A stretch of 64,000 nt of DNA, taken from positions 211,449 through 275,448 of the forward strand of contig NZ_FAOZ01000009.1 in the NCBI RefSeq assembly GCF_001536285.1, written 5' to 3'. The first letter of the stretch is position 1; each line of letters opens with the position of its first letter. Positions 41,497 through 50,044 of the stretch are shown piece by piece. Under the pieces are notes generated by a model that was not told the DNA's origin, did not search any database, and saw only the letters and a list, made by a program, of their open reading frames with translations. Made by a program: the position numbers and the translations under genes. This stretch comes from Parafrankia irregularis. Lineage in GTDB: Bacteria; Actinomycetota; Actinomycetes; Frankiales; Frankiaceae.

Positions 41497-44415
41497 ATGG
41501 ATCATCTCGGTTCACTGCTGCTCGGGCTCGGTAACGGAGGGGTGTACGCGGCGCTCGCCCTGGCGCTGGTCCTCACCTATCGCAGCTCGGGGGTCATCAA
41601 CTTCGCGACCGGGGCGGTGGCCTCCTACGTCGCCTACTCCTACGCGGCCCTGCGGGACGGGCAGCTGCTGGTGCTGCTCCCCGGCCTGCCGACCTACGCC
41701 GAACTGGGCGGGCCGCTGGGGCTTGCCCCGGCGCTGGTGATCGCGCTGCTCATCGGCGGGTTGCTGGGCGCGGTGCTCTACGTGCTGGTGTTCCGGCCGC
41801 TGCGGGAGGCACCGCCGCTGGCCCGGGCGGTGGCCTCGCTCGGCGTCCTGGTGGTCCTCCAGTCGCTGCTGGCGATCCGGGTCGGCACCGCGCCGGTGTC
41901 GGTGGGCAACATCTTCCCGTCCGAGCGGTGGGAGATCGGGTCGCTGCTGATCCTGTCCGACCGGCTGTACCTCGCGGTGACGGTGGTGGCGCTCGCCGTC
42001 GCCCTGTGGGCTGCCTTTCGCTTCACCCGGTTCGGCCTGCTGACCAGGGCCGCCGCCGAGTCGCAGACCGGTGCGTTCGTCAGCGGGGTGAAGCCGGACC
42101 AGCTGGCACTGTACAACTGGATGATCAGCGGTGTGGTCGCCGGAGCCGCCGGGATCCTGATCGCGCCGCTGAGCCCGCTGGCACCGAGCACGTACACCCT
42201 GTTCGTCGTGCCGGCACTGGCGGCGGCCGTGGTCGGCGGTTTCCAGAACCTGCTGCCCACGGTGGCCGCCGGGCTGGCGGTGGGAATGCTGCAGTCCGAG
42301 GCGACCAGTCTGGCCGGCGACCACTCCTGGCTGCCGAGGACCGGCTCCTCGGAGCTGGTGCCACTGATCGTGATCATGGTGGCGTTGCTGGCCACCGGCC
42401 GGGCGATGCCGATCCGCGGCGGGCTCGTCCGCCAGTCGCTCGGCCGGGCACCGCGGCCACGCTCGCTGACCATGCCCACCGTGGTCGGCACCGCGATCGC
42501 GGTGGTCGCGCTGCTGGCGACCGACGGCACCTGGCGGGCCGCGGTGATCGGCACCTTCATCGCCGCGATCATCGGCCTGTCACTGGTCGTGGTGACCGGC
42601 TACGCCGGGCAGGTCTCCCTCGCCCAGTTGGCGCTCGCCGGCGCCGCCGCGTTCACGCTGTCCGGGCTGACCCAGAGCTGGCATGTGCCGTTCCCGTTCG
42701 CGCCGCTGCTCGCGGCCCTGTTCGCGGCGGGGCTCGGCGTCGTCATCGGGCTGCCGGCGCTGCGGCTGCGCGGGCTGACCCTGGGCATCGTCACGCTCGC
42801 ACTGGCCTACGCGATGGAGGCCGTCTGGTTCCGCAACACCGACATCGTCGACGCCGAGGGCGCCCGGGTCACCCAGCCGTCGCTGTTCGGCCTCGACCTC
42901 GGGATCGGCAGTGGGAAGGCCTTCCCCCGGATCGAGTTCGGCCTGCTGTGCCTGGCCGTGCTGGTGGCGGTCTGCTGGGGGGTGGCCAGGCTGCGGATGA
43001 GCGCGCTCGGCTCGGCCATGCTCGCCGTGCGCGCCAACGAGCGCTCCGCGGCGGGAATCGGCGTGAACGTGGTGCGGATCAAGGTGATCAGCTTCGCGCT
43101 GGCCTCCTTCATCGCCGGTCTCGGCGGCGCGCTGCTGGCCTACCGCCGCGGCGTCGTCACCTACGACTCGTTCACCGCGATCGGCGGCCTGACTCTGCTG
43201 GCCACCGCCTACCTGGCCGGTGTCACGTCGGTCTACGGCGGGATCACCGCGGGCATCACCGCCGGGACGGGCATCGTCTTCATCGCGTTCGACCGGTGGG
43301 TGCACGTCGGGGACTGGTTCTCCGTGCTGTCCGGGCTGGCCGTGATCGCCGTCCTCATCGGTCACCCCGAAGGCGTCGCCAGTGGCGGCCACGACCTCGC
43401 CGACCGTCTCGCCGAACGCCGCGCCCGGCGCCGCCCGGACGGCAGCCCGCCGACGGCTGTGACGCCGGGGACCGCGGGGACGCCGGCTGCGCCCGTGACA
43501 TCCCCGGCGTCCGAGGAGACCCCATCGACGACCGCCGTGAAGCCGGAGACAACCGTGGAGCCGGAGACAGTGGTTCGCCGGGACACACGGCCGCTGCTCG
43601 TCGACGGCCTGACCGTCCGCTACGGCGGGATGACGGCGGTGTCGGACGTCTCGATGCGTGTCGAACCCGGGAAGATCGTCGGACTGATCGGCCCCAACGG
43701 CGCGGGCAAGACCAGCGTCATCGACGCCATCACCGGCTTCACCCGGGCCACCGGAACCGTCCGCCTGGGTGAGGCGCGCCTCGACACCGAGCCGACCCAC
43801 CGCAGGATCCATCAGGGCCTCGGACGCACCTTCCAGTCCCTGGAACTCCACGACGACCTGACCGTCGCCGAGAACGTCAGCGCCGCCCTGTACGGCGTCC
43901 GCGGTGAACGGCGCCATCGCGCCCTGGCGGACGCGCTCGCCCTGGTCGGCCTCACGGACCGGGCGCAGCGCCCGGCCGGCGAGCTCAGCCACGGTGAACG
44001 ACAGCTCGTGTCGATCGCCCGGGCCTGTGCGGCGCAGCCCGAGGTCCTGCTGCTCGACGAGCCGGCCGCCGGCCTCGACACGACCGAGTCGGCCTGGCTC
44101 GGCGCGAAGGTCCGCTCCATCGCCCGGACCGGTGTCGGCGTTCTCCTCGTCGACCACGACGTGGCCCTGGTGCTCGGCGTCTGCGACCACATCTACGTGC
44201 TCGACTTCGGGAAGGTCATCGCCGAGGGCGACCCGGCGGCGATCCGCGCCGACCGGGCCGTCGCCGACGCCTACCTCGGCACCGTCCACGACTCGGACGC
44301 ACCGCATGCGCCGGACACAACCGTCGCGTCGACCACAGCCGGGCCAGCCGCGGCAGACGGGGCAGGCGGGCCTGCCGGGCCGGCGGAGGCCGAGGCCGCG
44401 GCGGTGGGGCGGTGA
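41497..44415 (+). CDS. livHMG: LivH-LivM-LivG triple fusion ABC transporter (cassette B)
   Basis: A 972-residue triple fusion like that of cassette A. LivH occupies about 1-300 (MDHLGSLLLGLGNGGVYAALA), LivM about 320-620 (VVTGYAGQVSLAQLALAGAAAF) and LivG about 690-920 (Walker A GPNGAGKT, signature LSHGERQ, Walker B LLLDEPAAGLD, switch LVDHD). The linker before LivG is shorter and Thr/Glu-rich, and the C-terminal tail is about 45 residues shorter than in A. AGGAG lies 6 bases before ATG 41497. It overlaps livF by 4 bases (GTGA). Compared with A the permease core is highly conserved while linker and tail are not. Confidence 0.92.
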   Translation: MDHLGSLLLGLGNGGVYAALALALVLTYRSSGVINFATGAVASYVAYSYAALRDGQLLVLLPGLPTYAELGGPLGLAPALVIALLIGGLLGAVLYVLVFRPLREAPPLARAVASLGVLVVLQSLLAIRVGTAPVSVGNIFPSERWEIGSLLILSDRLYLAVTVVALAVALWAAFRFTRFGLLTRAAAESQTGAFVSGVKPDQLALYNWMISGVVAGAAGILIAPLSPLAPSTYTLFVVPALAAAVVGGFQNLLPTVAAGLAVGMLQSEATSLAGDHSWLPRTGSSELVPLIVIMVALLATGRAMPIRGGLVRQSLGRAPRPRSLTMPTVVGTAIAVVALLATDGTWRAAVIGTFIAAIIGLSLVVVTGYAGQVSLAQLALAGAAAFTLSGLTQSWHVPFPFAPLLAALFAAGLGVVIGLPALRLRGLTLGIVTLALAYAMEAVWFRNTDIVDAEGARVTQPSLFGLDLGIGSGKAFPRIEFGLLCLAVLVAVCWGVARLRMSALGSAMLAVRANERSAAGIGVNVVRIKVISFALASFIAGLGGALLAYRRGVVTYDSFTAIGGLTLLATAYLAGVTSVYGGITAGITAGTGIVFIAFDRWVHVGDWFSVLSGLAVIAVLIGHPEGVASGGHDLADRLAERRARRRPDGSPPTAVTPGTAGTPAAPVTSPASEETPSTTAVKPETTVEPETVVRRDTRPLLVDGLTVRYGGMTAVSDVSMRVEPGKIVGLIGPNGAGKTSVIDAITGFTRATGTVRLGEARLDTEPTHRRIHQGLGRTFQSLELHDDLTVAENVSAALYGVRGERRHRALADALALVGLTDRAQRPAGELSHGERQLVSIARACAAQPEVLLLDEPAAGLDTTESAWLGAKVRSIARTGVGVLLVDHDVALVLGVCDHIYVLDFGKVIAEGDPAAIRADRAVADAYLGTVHDSDAPHAPDTTVASTTAGPAAADGAGGPAGPAEAEAAAVGR

Positions 44416-45134
44416 CCACGATGCTCAGCTGTTCCGGGCTTGCCGGTGGCCGCGGCGCGACCACCGTGTTCCGCGACATCGACCTCACCGTGGACGCGGG
44501 CTCCGTGCTCGCCCTGCTCGGGCCGAACGGTGCCGGCAAGACGACGTTGCTGCTGACCCTTGCCGGCCTGCTGCCGGTCAAGGGCGGCACGGTCAGCCTC
44601 GACGGAAAGCCGCTGCGCGGTGGGCGGCCGAACGTCGCCAACGCGGCCGGTGTCGTGCTCGTCCCGGACAACCGATGCCTGTTCAACACGCTCACCGTCG
44701 AGGAGAACCTCCGCGTCGCGACACGCCGCGGCGGGCCCGAACCGAAGGCGATGCTGGAGATCTTCCCGGACCTCGAGAAACGCTGGAGCATCCCGGCGGG
44801 GGCGCTTTCCGGCGGCGAGCAGCAGATGCTGGCGCTGGCGCGGGCGCTGATCCAGCAGCCGAAGGTCCTGCTCGTGGACGAGCTCAGCATGGGTCTGGCG
44901 CCGCTGGTGGTCGCGGCCCTGTTCCGGACCGTCCGGCGGATCGCCGACGAGCACGGCTGCGCGGTGCTGCTCGTCGAGCAGCATGTCGACCTCGCGCTCG
45001 GCGTCGCGACCCAGGCGGCCGTCCTGCGCCGGGGCGAGGTCGTGCTCAGCGGCCCGGCGGCGGAACTGGCCGGGGACTCGGGGCGCCTCGAACAGGCCTA
45101 CTTCGGGGCCCCCGAGCCGGCGCCCAGCCGGTGA
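44412..45134 (+). CDS. livF: Branched-chain-type ABC transporter ATPase LivF (cassette B)
   Basis: A 240-residue LivF ATPase. Walker A is GPNGAGKTT, signature LSGGEQQM, Walker B VLLVDELSMGLAP, and the switch His is in LVEQHVDLAL. GTG at 44412 overlaps the fusion stop, ensuring coupled synthesis. It closely follows the cassette A LivF (3120-3854) over the whole length. It completes the importer and is followed by a terminator-like stem at 45200-45252. Confidence 0.93.
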   Translation: MTTMLSCSGLAGGRGATTVFRDIDLTVDAGSVLALLGPNGAGKTTLLLTLAGLLPVKGGTVSLDGKPLRGGRPNVANAAGVVLVPDNRCLFNTLTVEENLRVATRRGGPEPKAMLEIFPDLEKRWSIPAGALSGGEQQMLALARALIQQPKVLLVDELSMGLAPLVVAALFRTVRRIADEHGCAVLLVEQHVDLALGVATQAAVLRRGEVVLSGPAAELAGDSGRLEQAYFGAPEPAPSR

Positions 45135-45199
45135 GCGGGCCGGGCCGCCGGGGCGTTGTCAGGCTGAGCTGGTGATGAGGTTGCTGCGCTGACGACGAA

Positions 45200-45252
45200 G
45201 TGGAGAGCCGTCCGGGTGCGGGTCAGCCCGCGGACTGCGGACGGCTCTCCAC
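45200..45252. terminator. 15-bp-stem hairpin shared by convergent genes
   Basis: GTGGAGAGCCGTCCG (45200-45214) pairs perfectly with 45238-45252 across a 23-base loop. The right arm codes the C-terminal residues of the SRPBCC protein and its stop codon falls in the loop. It can terminate transcription of livF from one side and of the SRPBCC gene from the other. Confidence 0.65.
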
Positions 45253-45711
45253 CGTGCGCGCCAGAATGCCCAGGGTCGCGCGCAGCGCCGCCTCCGGAAT
45301 GACCGGGAAGACGCCGGCTCCTCGGTAGGCGTCGTCGATCTGGCTCCAGTCGTAGTAGGAGGTCACCGCCGCCCCGATCTCGCTGGGCGCGAGCCGGTAG
45401 CCGTAGAGGTGGCGCAGCGGCGGGTCGATCAGCCCGCTGATCGTCCATTCGATCAGGGCGTCCCGTTCGAACCGGGTGATCGTCACCGTGACGTCGTACT
45501 TTCCGAGCGGATAGTCGTTGAGGGATTCCCGGTCCATGTGGACGACGAAGTGGTCGCCGACCCCCGCCACCGGGTCGCCCTCCGCCGACTGCAGCATGCC
45601 CGAGCTGTCGATCGCGACATGCCCCCGCGGATCGCACAGCACGGAGAAGACCTGCGCGGGTGATGCGGCGATCTGGCGCGTCACCTCGAAACGTTCGGTT
45701 TCCTCGCTCAT
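45223..45711 (-). CDS. SRPBCC-domain protein (polyketide cyclase-like)
   Basis: A 162-residue single-domain protein of the START/SRPBCC superfamily. The N-terminus reads TERFEVTRQIAASPAQVFSVLCDPRGHVAID, typical of the AHSA1/polyketide-cyclase groups, and the final helix is IPEAALRATLGILARTVE. The fold is a hydrophobic ligand-binding cavity; function may be lipid or polyketide binding or cyclisation. ATG at 45711 has GAGGAG at 3 bases. It sits downstream of the TetR gene on the same strand (gap 156 bases). Confidence 0.82.
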   Translation of the reverse strand: MSEETERFEVTRQIAASPAQVFSVLCDPRGHVAIDSSGMLQSAEGDPVAGVGDHFVVHMDRESLNDYPLGKYDVTVTITRFERDALIEWTISGLIDPPLRHLYGYRLAPSEIGAAVTSYYDWSQIDDAYRGAGVFPVIPEAALRATLGILARTVESRPQSAG

Positions 45712-45833
45712 TTTCTCCTCGTCACTCCTGGTCGATGCACAGCGGCCGGGCGCGGTCCGCCACCACGGATATACCGGGAATCCCGGCCACGCGCCGAACC
45801 GGTGTCTGGTTTCCTGTCACCTGCCGCATGGTC

Positions 45834-45887
45834 AGGCGGTGAGCCGGCGTCGAGCGGTGAGCCGGCGTCAGGCGGTGAGCTGGCGGA
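45834..45887. repeat. Three 18-bp units spanning the TetR stop codon
   Basis: Units at 45834-45851, 45852-45869 and 45870-45887, of the AGGCGGTGAGCCGGCGTC type. The end of the minus-strand TetR gene lies inside, so the 3' end of the gene was partly duplicated downstream. Confidence 0.8.
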
Positions 45888-46467
45888 GCGTGGTGAGGAT
45901 GGCCTCGTAGGCCAGCGCGCTCGCGGTCTGCCAGTCCCGCCGGGCGTCGGTGACGACAGCAGCCGTGAAATGCGAGCTGAGATGGGCGCTGACGGTCGTG
46001 ACCAGCTTCGCGGGCGGATCCTGGCCGCCGCCGCTCGCCTGCCAGAGCGTCTGGGTGATCTCGCTGATCCGGGAGTGCCACTGGTGGAGCAGGTCGGCCT
46101 GCACGGCCGCGAGGTCCGGCGGCAGTTCGGACCGTGACGCCAGCTCCCAGTAGCCGGGGCCGATCGAGTCGTTCATCCGGTGGGCCGCCTCGCAGGTCGC
46201 TCGCAGCCAGTGCTCGGTGCCCCCCTCGTACGCGGGCAGCTCCCGCAGGTAGGCGTCCATCGCCGTGCGGAAGCCGCTGGCGATGAGCTTCTCGCGGGTG
46301 CCGAAGAGACGGAACAGGGTGCGGCGGCTGACGCCGGAGGCCTCGGCCAGCTGGTCCATCGTCGCGTCGAGACTGTTCTCGATGACGAAGCGCCGGGCAG
46401 CCGTGAGCACATGGTCAAGCGCGGCCTGCCGCTTGGCCTCGGCGAGCGGCCGTTCAGTCACGGTCAT
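45868..46467 (-). CDS. TetR/AcrR-family regulator
   Basis: A 199-residue repressor. The HTH region is VLTAARRFVIENSLDATMDQLAEASGVSRRTLFRLFGTREKLIASGFR. The C-terminal ligand domain is alpha-helical and unclassified (HWLRATCEAAHRMNDSIGPGYWELASRS). ATG at 46467 is preceded by the palindrome at 46486-46523 shared with the divergent hotdog gene, so autoregulation and control of that gene are likely. Its last codons lie in an 18-base tandem repeat. Confidence 0.9.
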   Translation of the reverse strand: MTVTERPLAEAKRQAALDHVLTAARRFVIENSLDATMDQLAEASGVSRRTLFRLFGTREKLIASGFRTAMDAYLRELPAYEGGTEHWLRATCEAAHRMNDSIGPGYWELASRSELPPDLAAVQADLLHQWHSRISEITQTLWQASGGGQDPPAKLVTTVSAHLSSHFTAAVVTDARRDWQTASALAYEAILTTLRQLTA

Positions 46468-46485
46468 TCATCCACGCTAGCTCCC

Positions 46486-46523
46486 GACACTTATCGGTGC
46501 CATTGCTGGCACTGGTGAATGTC
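46486..46523. promoter_or_regulatory. Operator-like palindrome between TetR and hotdog genes
   Basis: The core GTGCCA-TTGC-TGGCAC (46497-46512) is a perfect inverted repeat and symmetry continues outward to GACA/TGTC ends, with 13 of 17 positions matching. It starts 19 bases upstream of the TetR start. Confidence 0.6.
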
Positions 46524-46707
46524 AAGATTTGTTGTGCCGTTTGGCCGTGTTGCCGGGCCGAGTGGGCACCGTCTCGCGGTCGGTCCCGTCGGCGGGGCCC
46601 GGTCGCCCACCGAAGGGTCGCTTGCGGGTGAGCAGTGGCGGGTGCGACGGTGGGCGGAGCAAGCGACTGTCGATCGGCCGCCTTTCACGGCCTGCGGGGG
46701 AATCGCC

Positions 46708-47532
46708 ATGACATCGACTGCGCCCGCGGGGCCCGCTGACCCGGCGCCCGACGAGGCCGGCACCGGCACCGACGTCGGGCCGCGGCGCCACATCGTCGCA
46801 GAGCTCGGCATGCAGACGTCCGGTGAGGGCACGACGCGGCGCGGCCAGGCGGAGGTCAGGCCCGAGGTGTGCCTGCCGGGAACCTCGCTGCTGCGGACGT
46901 CCGTGCTCGCGACCTGGGCGGACGTCCTGGCCGGCTCGGTGGCCGCGCAGGCGAGGTACCCACGCATCTCGGTCACGCTGGAGCTGGAGGTGCAGGTCCG
47001 CCGCACGCCGCGGGTCGGTGACCGGGTGGAGGCCGTGGCCACCGCGATCAAGATCGGTCAGACCGTGACGGTGTGCGAGACCCGCTTCTTCGACGGTCGC
47101 ACCGGGGAGCTGGCGGCGCTGTCGTACGCGTCGTTCGTCGTCTCGCCGAACCCGGCGCACGTCTTCCCGGCCGGATTCCCGAAACTGAGCCCGGCCAGCA
47201 CCGTGCTGACCGAGCCGCTCGCCGACCGTGTCGGCCGCACGGTCACCAAGCCCGGTGAGATCGAGATGCCGCGCCGGCTGGACGGGCTGAACTCCTCGGG
47301 CGCGATCCAGGGCGGCCTGGTGGCCTTCGCAGCCGAGGAGGCGGTGCTGTCGCTGCTCGACGAGCCGGCCGACCTGTGCTCCCTGAACGTCCGCTACCTG
47401 CGCCCGATCTCCACCGGGCCGGCGCGTGCCACCGCCCGTCTCCACGGCGGTTTCGCCGACGTGGAGATCACCGACGCCGGGACGGGCAAGCTCACCACCC
47501 TCGTGACCGCCCGGCTCCCCACCCCGGACTGA
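46708..47532 (+). CDS. Double-hotdog thioesterase-like protein
   Basis: A 274-residue paralogue of the protein at 2138-3067. The first hotdog has VCLPGTSLLRTSVLATWADVLAG and VTLELEVQVRRTPRVGD; the second has GLNSSGAIQGGLVAFAAEEAVLSLL and LNVRYLRPISTGPARATARL. ATG at 46708 follows a GCGGGGG site; upstream in-frame codons to 46519 are low-complexity and would overlap the operator region. It is divergent from a TetR regulator. Acyl-CoA thioesterase or acyl-CoA-binding function is inferred from fold alone. Confidence 0.75.
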   Translation: MTSTAPAGPADPAPDEAGTGTDVGPRRHIVAELGMQTSGEGTTRRGQAEVRPEVCLPGTSLLRTSVLATWADVLAGSVAAQARYPRISVTLELEVQVRRTPRVGDRVEAVATAIKIGQTVTVCETRFFDGRTGELAALSYASFVVSPNPAHVFPAGFPKLSPASTVLTEPLADRVGRTVTKPGEIEMPRRLDGLNSSGAIQGGLVAFAAEEAVLSLLDEPADLCSLNVRYLRPISTGPARATARLHGGFADVEITDAGTGKLTTLVTARLPTPD

Positions 47533-47537
47533 CTGAC

Positions 47538-48734
47538 TCACCCCGGTGGCGATGTCCGCAGCCGTAGTTCGAGCCGGTCGATCAGGGGGTCTCGCGGTGG
47601 CCCCGCGAAGCGGGTGCCGAAGCCGCCGCTGATCCGCTCGAGGAGCGTACGAAGCCAGACGGTGTCCGCGTGCTCCGCGTGCTCCAGGCGCATCCGCCGC
47701 GCACGCAGGGGAACAATCCGCAGCCCTGCCAGGCTCGTGTCGCTCGTGTCGCTCGCGTCGACGTCGAAGGAGACGAAATAGGCCAGCCGCAGATCGTCCC
47801 GGTACTGCTCGTAACCCGTGATGCCCTCGTAGTCATTGACGAAGTCGCCGCAGCCGTAGAGGACGAGCCTGTCCCGGTACACCTCGACCGGACGCGGATG
47901 GTGCGACGAGTGCCCGTGCACGATGTCCACACCGCCGTCGATCAGTCGGTGCGCGAAGCCGATCTGCTCGTCGCTCACACCGTAGCCCCAGTTGGATCCC
48001 CAGTGGATGGACGCGACCACGAGGTCGGCGGGGTGCTTCACCCGCCGGACGCGGGCGGTGACCTCGGCCGCGGCGGCCTCCGAGAAGTCGGGGACGACGT
48101 CGACACCAGGCCGGGCCGCTGTCGCGGCCCACGTCGGCGGAACGCCACTGGAGGGCGTGCCGAGGGAGAAGACCACCACCCGCTGGCCCGCGCCGATCCC
48201 CACCGCGGCAGGGCGATGTGCCTCGTCGAGACGGACTCCGGCTCCCGCCACTGTCAGCCCGGTCGCGGACAGCGCGTCGAGGGTCTCGACGAGTCCCGCC
48301 CGGCCGAAGTCGAGCACATGGTTGTTCGCCAGTGCGCACACGTCAGGCCGGGCAGCGGCCAGGCAGGGCAGGTTCGCCGGGTTCATTCGATAGTGGACCA
48401 GCTTGCTCGGGTCCGCGTCGTCGCACCGGGTGATGCTCGTTTCGAGGTTCACCACCCGCACGTCGGGCCGGACCTCGTCGAACACGGACAGCGCCTCGCC
48501 CCAGGGCCAGCCGAAGCCGACCGGACGGGTGACCGGGCCGTTCGCCGCCTCCGCCATTCCCACGTAGGTGCGGGCATCACGGACCAACGGTTCCGAAAGG
48601 TGCGGGTCGCCCGGATGCGGCAGGATCTGGTCCACGCCGCGGCCGAGCATCACGTCGCCGCACAGAAACAACGTCACCCGCCGTCGTCGGCGGGTCTGCC
48701 GTGGAGACACGGCCAACACCTCACCTGGCCACAT
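47538..48734 (-). CDS. CapA-family protein (poly-gamma-glutamate synthesis/metallophosphatase-like)
   Basis: A 398-residue CapA-like protein with a calcineurin-type metallophosphoesterase fold. Metal-site motifs are FLCGDVMLGRGVD, VVNLETSIT, CALANNHVLDFG, VASIHWGSNWGYGVS and VHGHSSHHPRPVEV. No signal peptide is visible, so it appears cytosolic, unlike many CapA proteins. ATG at 48734 with AAGG about 10 bases upstream. It converges on the hotdog gene, stops being 6 bases apart. Role in capsule polyglutamate is unlikely without capBC; it may be a general phosphoesterase. Confidence 0.88.
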   Translation of the reverse strand: MWPGEVLAVSPRQTRRRRRVTLFLCGDVMLGRGVDQILPHPGDPHLSEPLVRDARTYVGMAEAANGPVTRPVGFGWPWGEALSVFDEVRPDVRVVNLETSITRCDDADPSKLVHYRMNPANLPCLAAARPDVCALANNHVLDFGRAGLVETLDALSATGLTVAGAGVRLDEAHRPAAVGIGAGQRVVVFSLGTPSSGVPPTWAATAARPGVDVVPDFSEAAAAEVTARVRRVKHPADLVVASIHWGSNWGYGVSDEQIGFAHRLIDGGVDIVHGHSSHHPRPVEVYRDRLVLYGCGDFVNDYEGITGYEQYRDDLRLAYFVSFDVDASDTSDTSLAGLRIVPLRARRMRLEHAEHADTVWLRTLLERISGGFGTRFAGPPRDPLIDRLELRLRTSPPG

Positions 48735-49254
48735 CGTCCGTGACCTTCGACCGAACGAATTTCAGTTTTCGGGATCAAGGCGCAAAAATGCGATGCCGGC
48801 CTGCCTTCTCCCGCGATTTCCACCCGGTCCGGCTGGGAAAGGAATCGCCCGTTCCCTCACGGTAGCCGTGCCGGGCCGCCGGTGCTCGCCCGCGGCCGGC
48901 CGGGCGATCCCTGGATGCGGTGACGGTCACGTGGTGGCCGGCCAGGCGGCTCCCCGGCCCGTGGCCTCGGCCGCGAGGATGCTTCCGCCAGCTCATCGGT
49001 AATCTTCCGTACGCGATTCGTTCCCGTGTTCTTCGGCTGGTGTCGGTGGCCCGGCCATGAATTCGGTGCGGTGCCGCCCGGGAAAGCGGATCGAGGCTCT
49101 CCGGCGGTGCTCCGACCTGCGGCATTCCAATATTCTCCCGCGCTTCATCATGGCGAAATGTTTTGCGTCTCCGGCGGCTGATGGTTGATCAGAGAATGGG
49201 TGCCGCACGCCTACCCGACCGCCTGACCCGTGCCGCGGTCGACCAGGAGGAGAA
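48735..49254. other. Intergenic region without a recognised gene
   Basis: About 520 bases between the CapA-like and NLP genes, holding both divergent promoters. It is patchily AT-rich near 48770 and 49130-49190. No RNA gene, palindrome of note or supported frame was seen. Confidence 0.5.
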
Positions 49255-50010
49255 GTGTCGAGAAAGAGAAGGCGGCTGAGGATCACGTTTGTCCTCGGCT
49301 GCGCCGCCGCGCTGGTGGGCTTCCTCGGTGGTGTCGCGCTGGCGGCCCCACCGGCGGCGCTGCCTGCCAATGCCGATTCCTTCGAGCAGACCTTCCAGCC
49401 GGCCTATGACTACGACACCGACGGCTGCTACCCCACTCCCGCGATCGGTCCGACCGGAGTGCTCAACGGCGGGCTCAACCCGTCGGGTGCGCTCAACGGG
49501 CAGTGCCACGACACGAGTGACCTCGACAACACCAACGGCTATTCGCGGTACAAGTGCAACAACGGCTGGTGCGCGATCATCTACGGGCTCTACTTCGAGA
49601 AGGACCAGGCCACCGTAGGGGGCCACCGGCACGACTGGGAACACGTCGTCGTGTGGGTGCAGAACAACCAGGCGCAGTATGTCTCCACCTCGGCACACGG
49701 CAACTTCAACATCTACCCGAGCAGCCAGATCCGCTGGGAGGGCACACACCCGAAGATCGTCTACCACAAGGACGGTCTGAGCACGCACTGCTTCCGTCCC
49801 GCGAACTCGGGCGACGAGCCGCCGGAGAACGCCTACCACACCTGGCAGTATCCCGACCTGGTCGGCTGGAACGGCTACCCGGCCGGCATCCGTGACACCC
49901 TGTCCGGGGCCAACTGGGGCAGCGCCGTGTTCGGCCTGAAGGACGGCAACTTCAACAACCACCTCGCGTTGGCGAAGCCGGCAGGAATAGCCTTCGACCC
50001 CAACACCTGA
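49255..50010 (+). CDS. Secreted necrosis-inducing NPP1/NLP-family protein
   Basis: A 251-residue secreted NLP (Nep1-like protein). A Sec signal with Arg-rich n-region ends near ALAAPPAALPANA (about 31-40). The hallmark heptapeptide GHRHDWE is complete at 123-129, followed by HVVVW; other landmarks are DGCYPTPAIGPTG and YKCNNGWCAIIYGLYFEKDQ. Mature Cys residues are at 58, 84, 101, 106 and 179. The length is typical for the family. In plant pathogens NLPs bind sphingolipid headgroups and lyse eudicot plasma membranes; the Asp and Glu of the heptapeptide hold the metal ion. GTG at 49255 has AGGAGGAG upstream. It stands alone. Confidence 0.92.
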   Translation: MSRKRRRLRITFVLGCAAALVGFLGGVALAAPPAALPANADSFEQTFQPAYDYDTDGCYPTPAIGPTGVLNGGLNPSGALNGQCHDTSDLDNTNGYSRYKCNNGWCAIIYGLYFEKDQATVGGHRHDWEHVVVWVQNNQAQYVSTSAHGNFNIYPSSQIRWEGTHPKIVYHKDGLSTHCFRPANSGDEPPENAYHTWQYPDLVGWNGYPAGIRDTLSGANWGSAVFGLKDGNFNNHLALAKPAGIAFDPNT

Positions 50011-50044
50011 CCGTTTCGCGGCCCGAGGCGGGGCGGCCGGTAGC

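Noticed and set aside
47538..48734. CapA-like gene considered as part of a capsule (poly-gamma-glutamate) operon
   Set aside because: No capB, capC or capE homologue nearby and no export signal.
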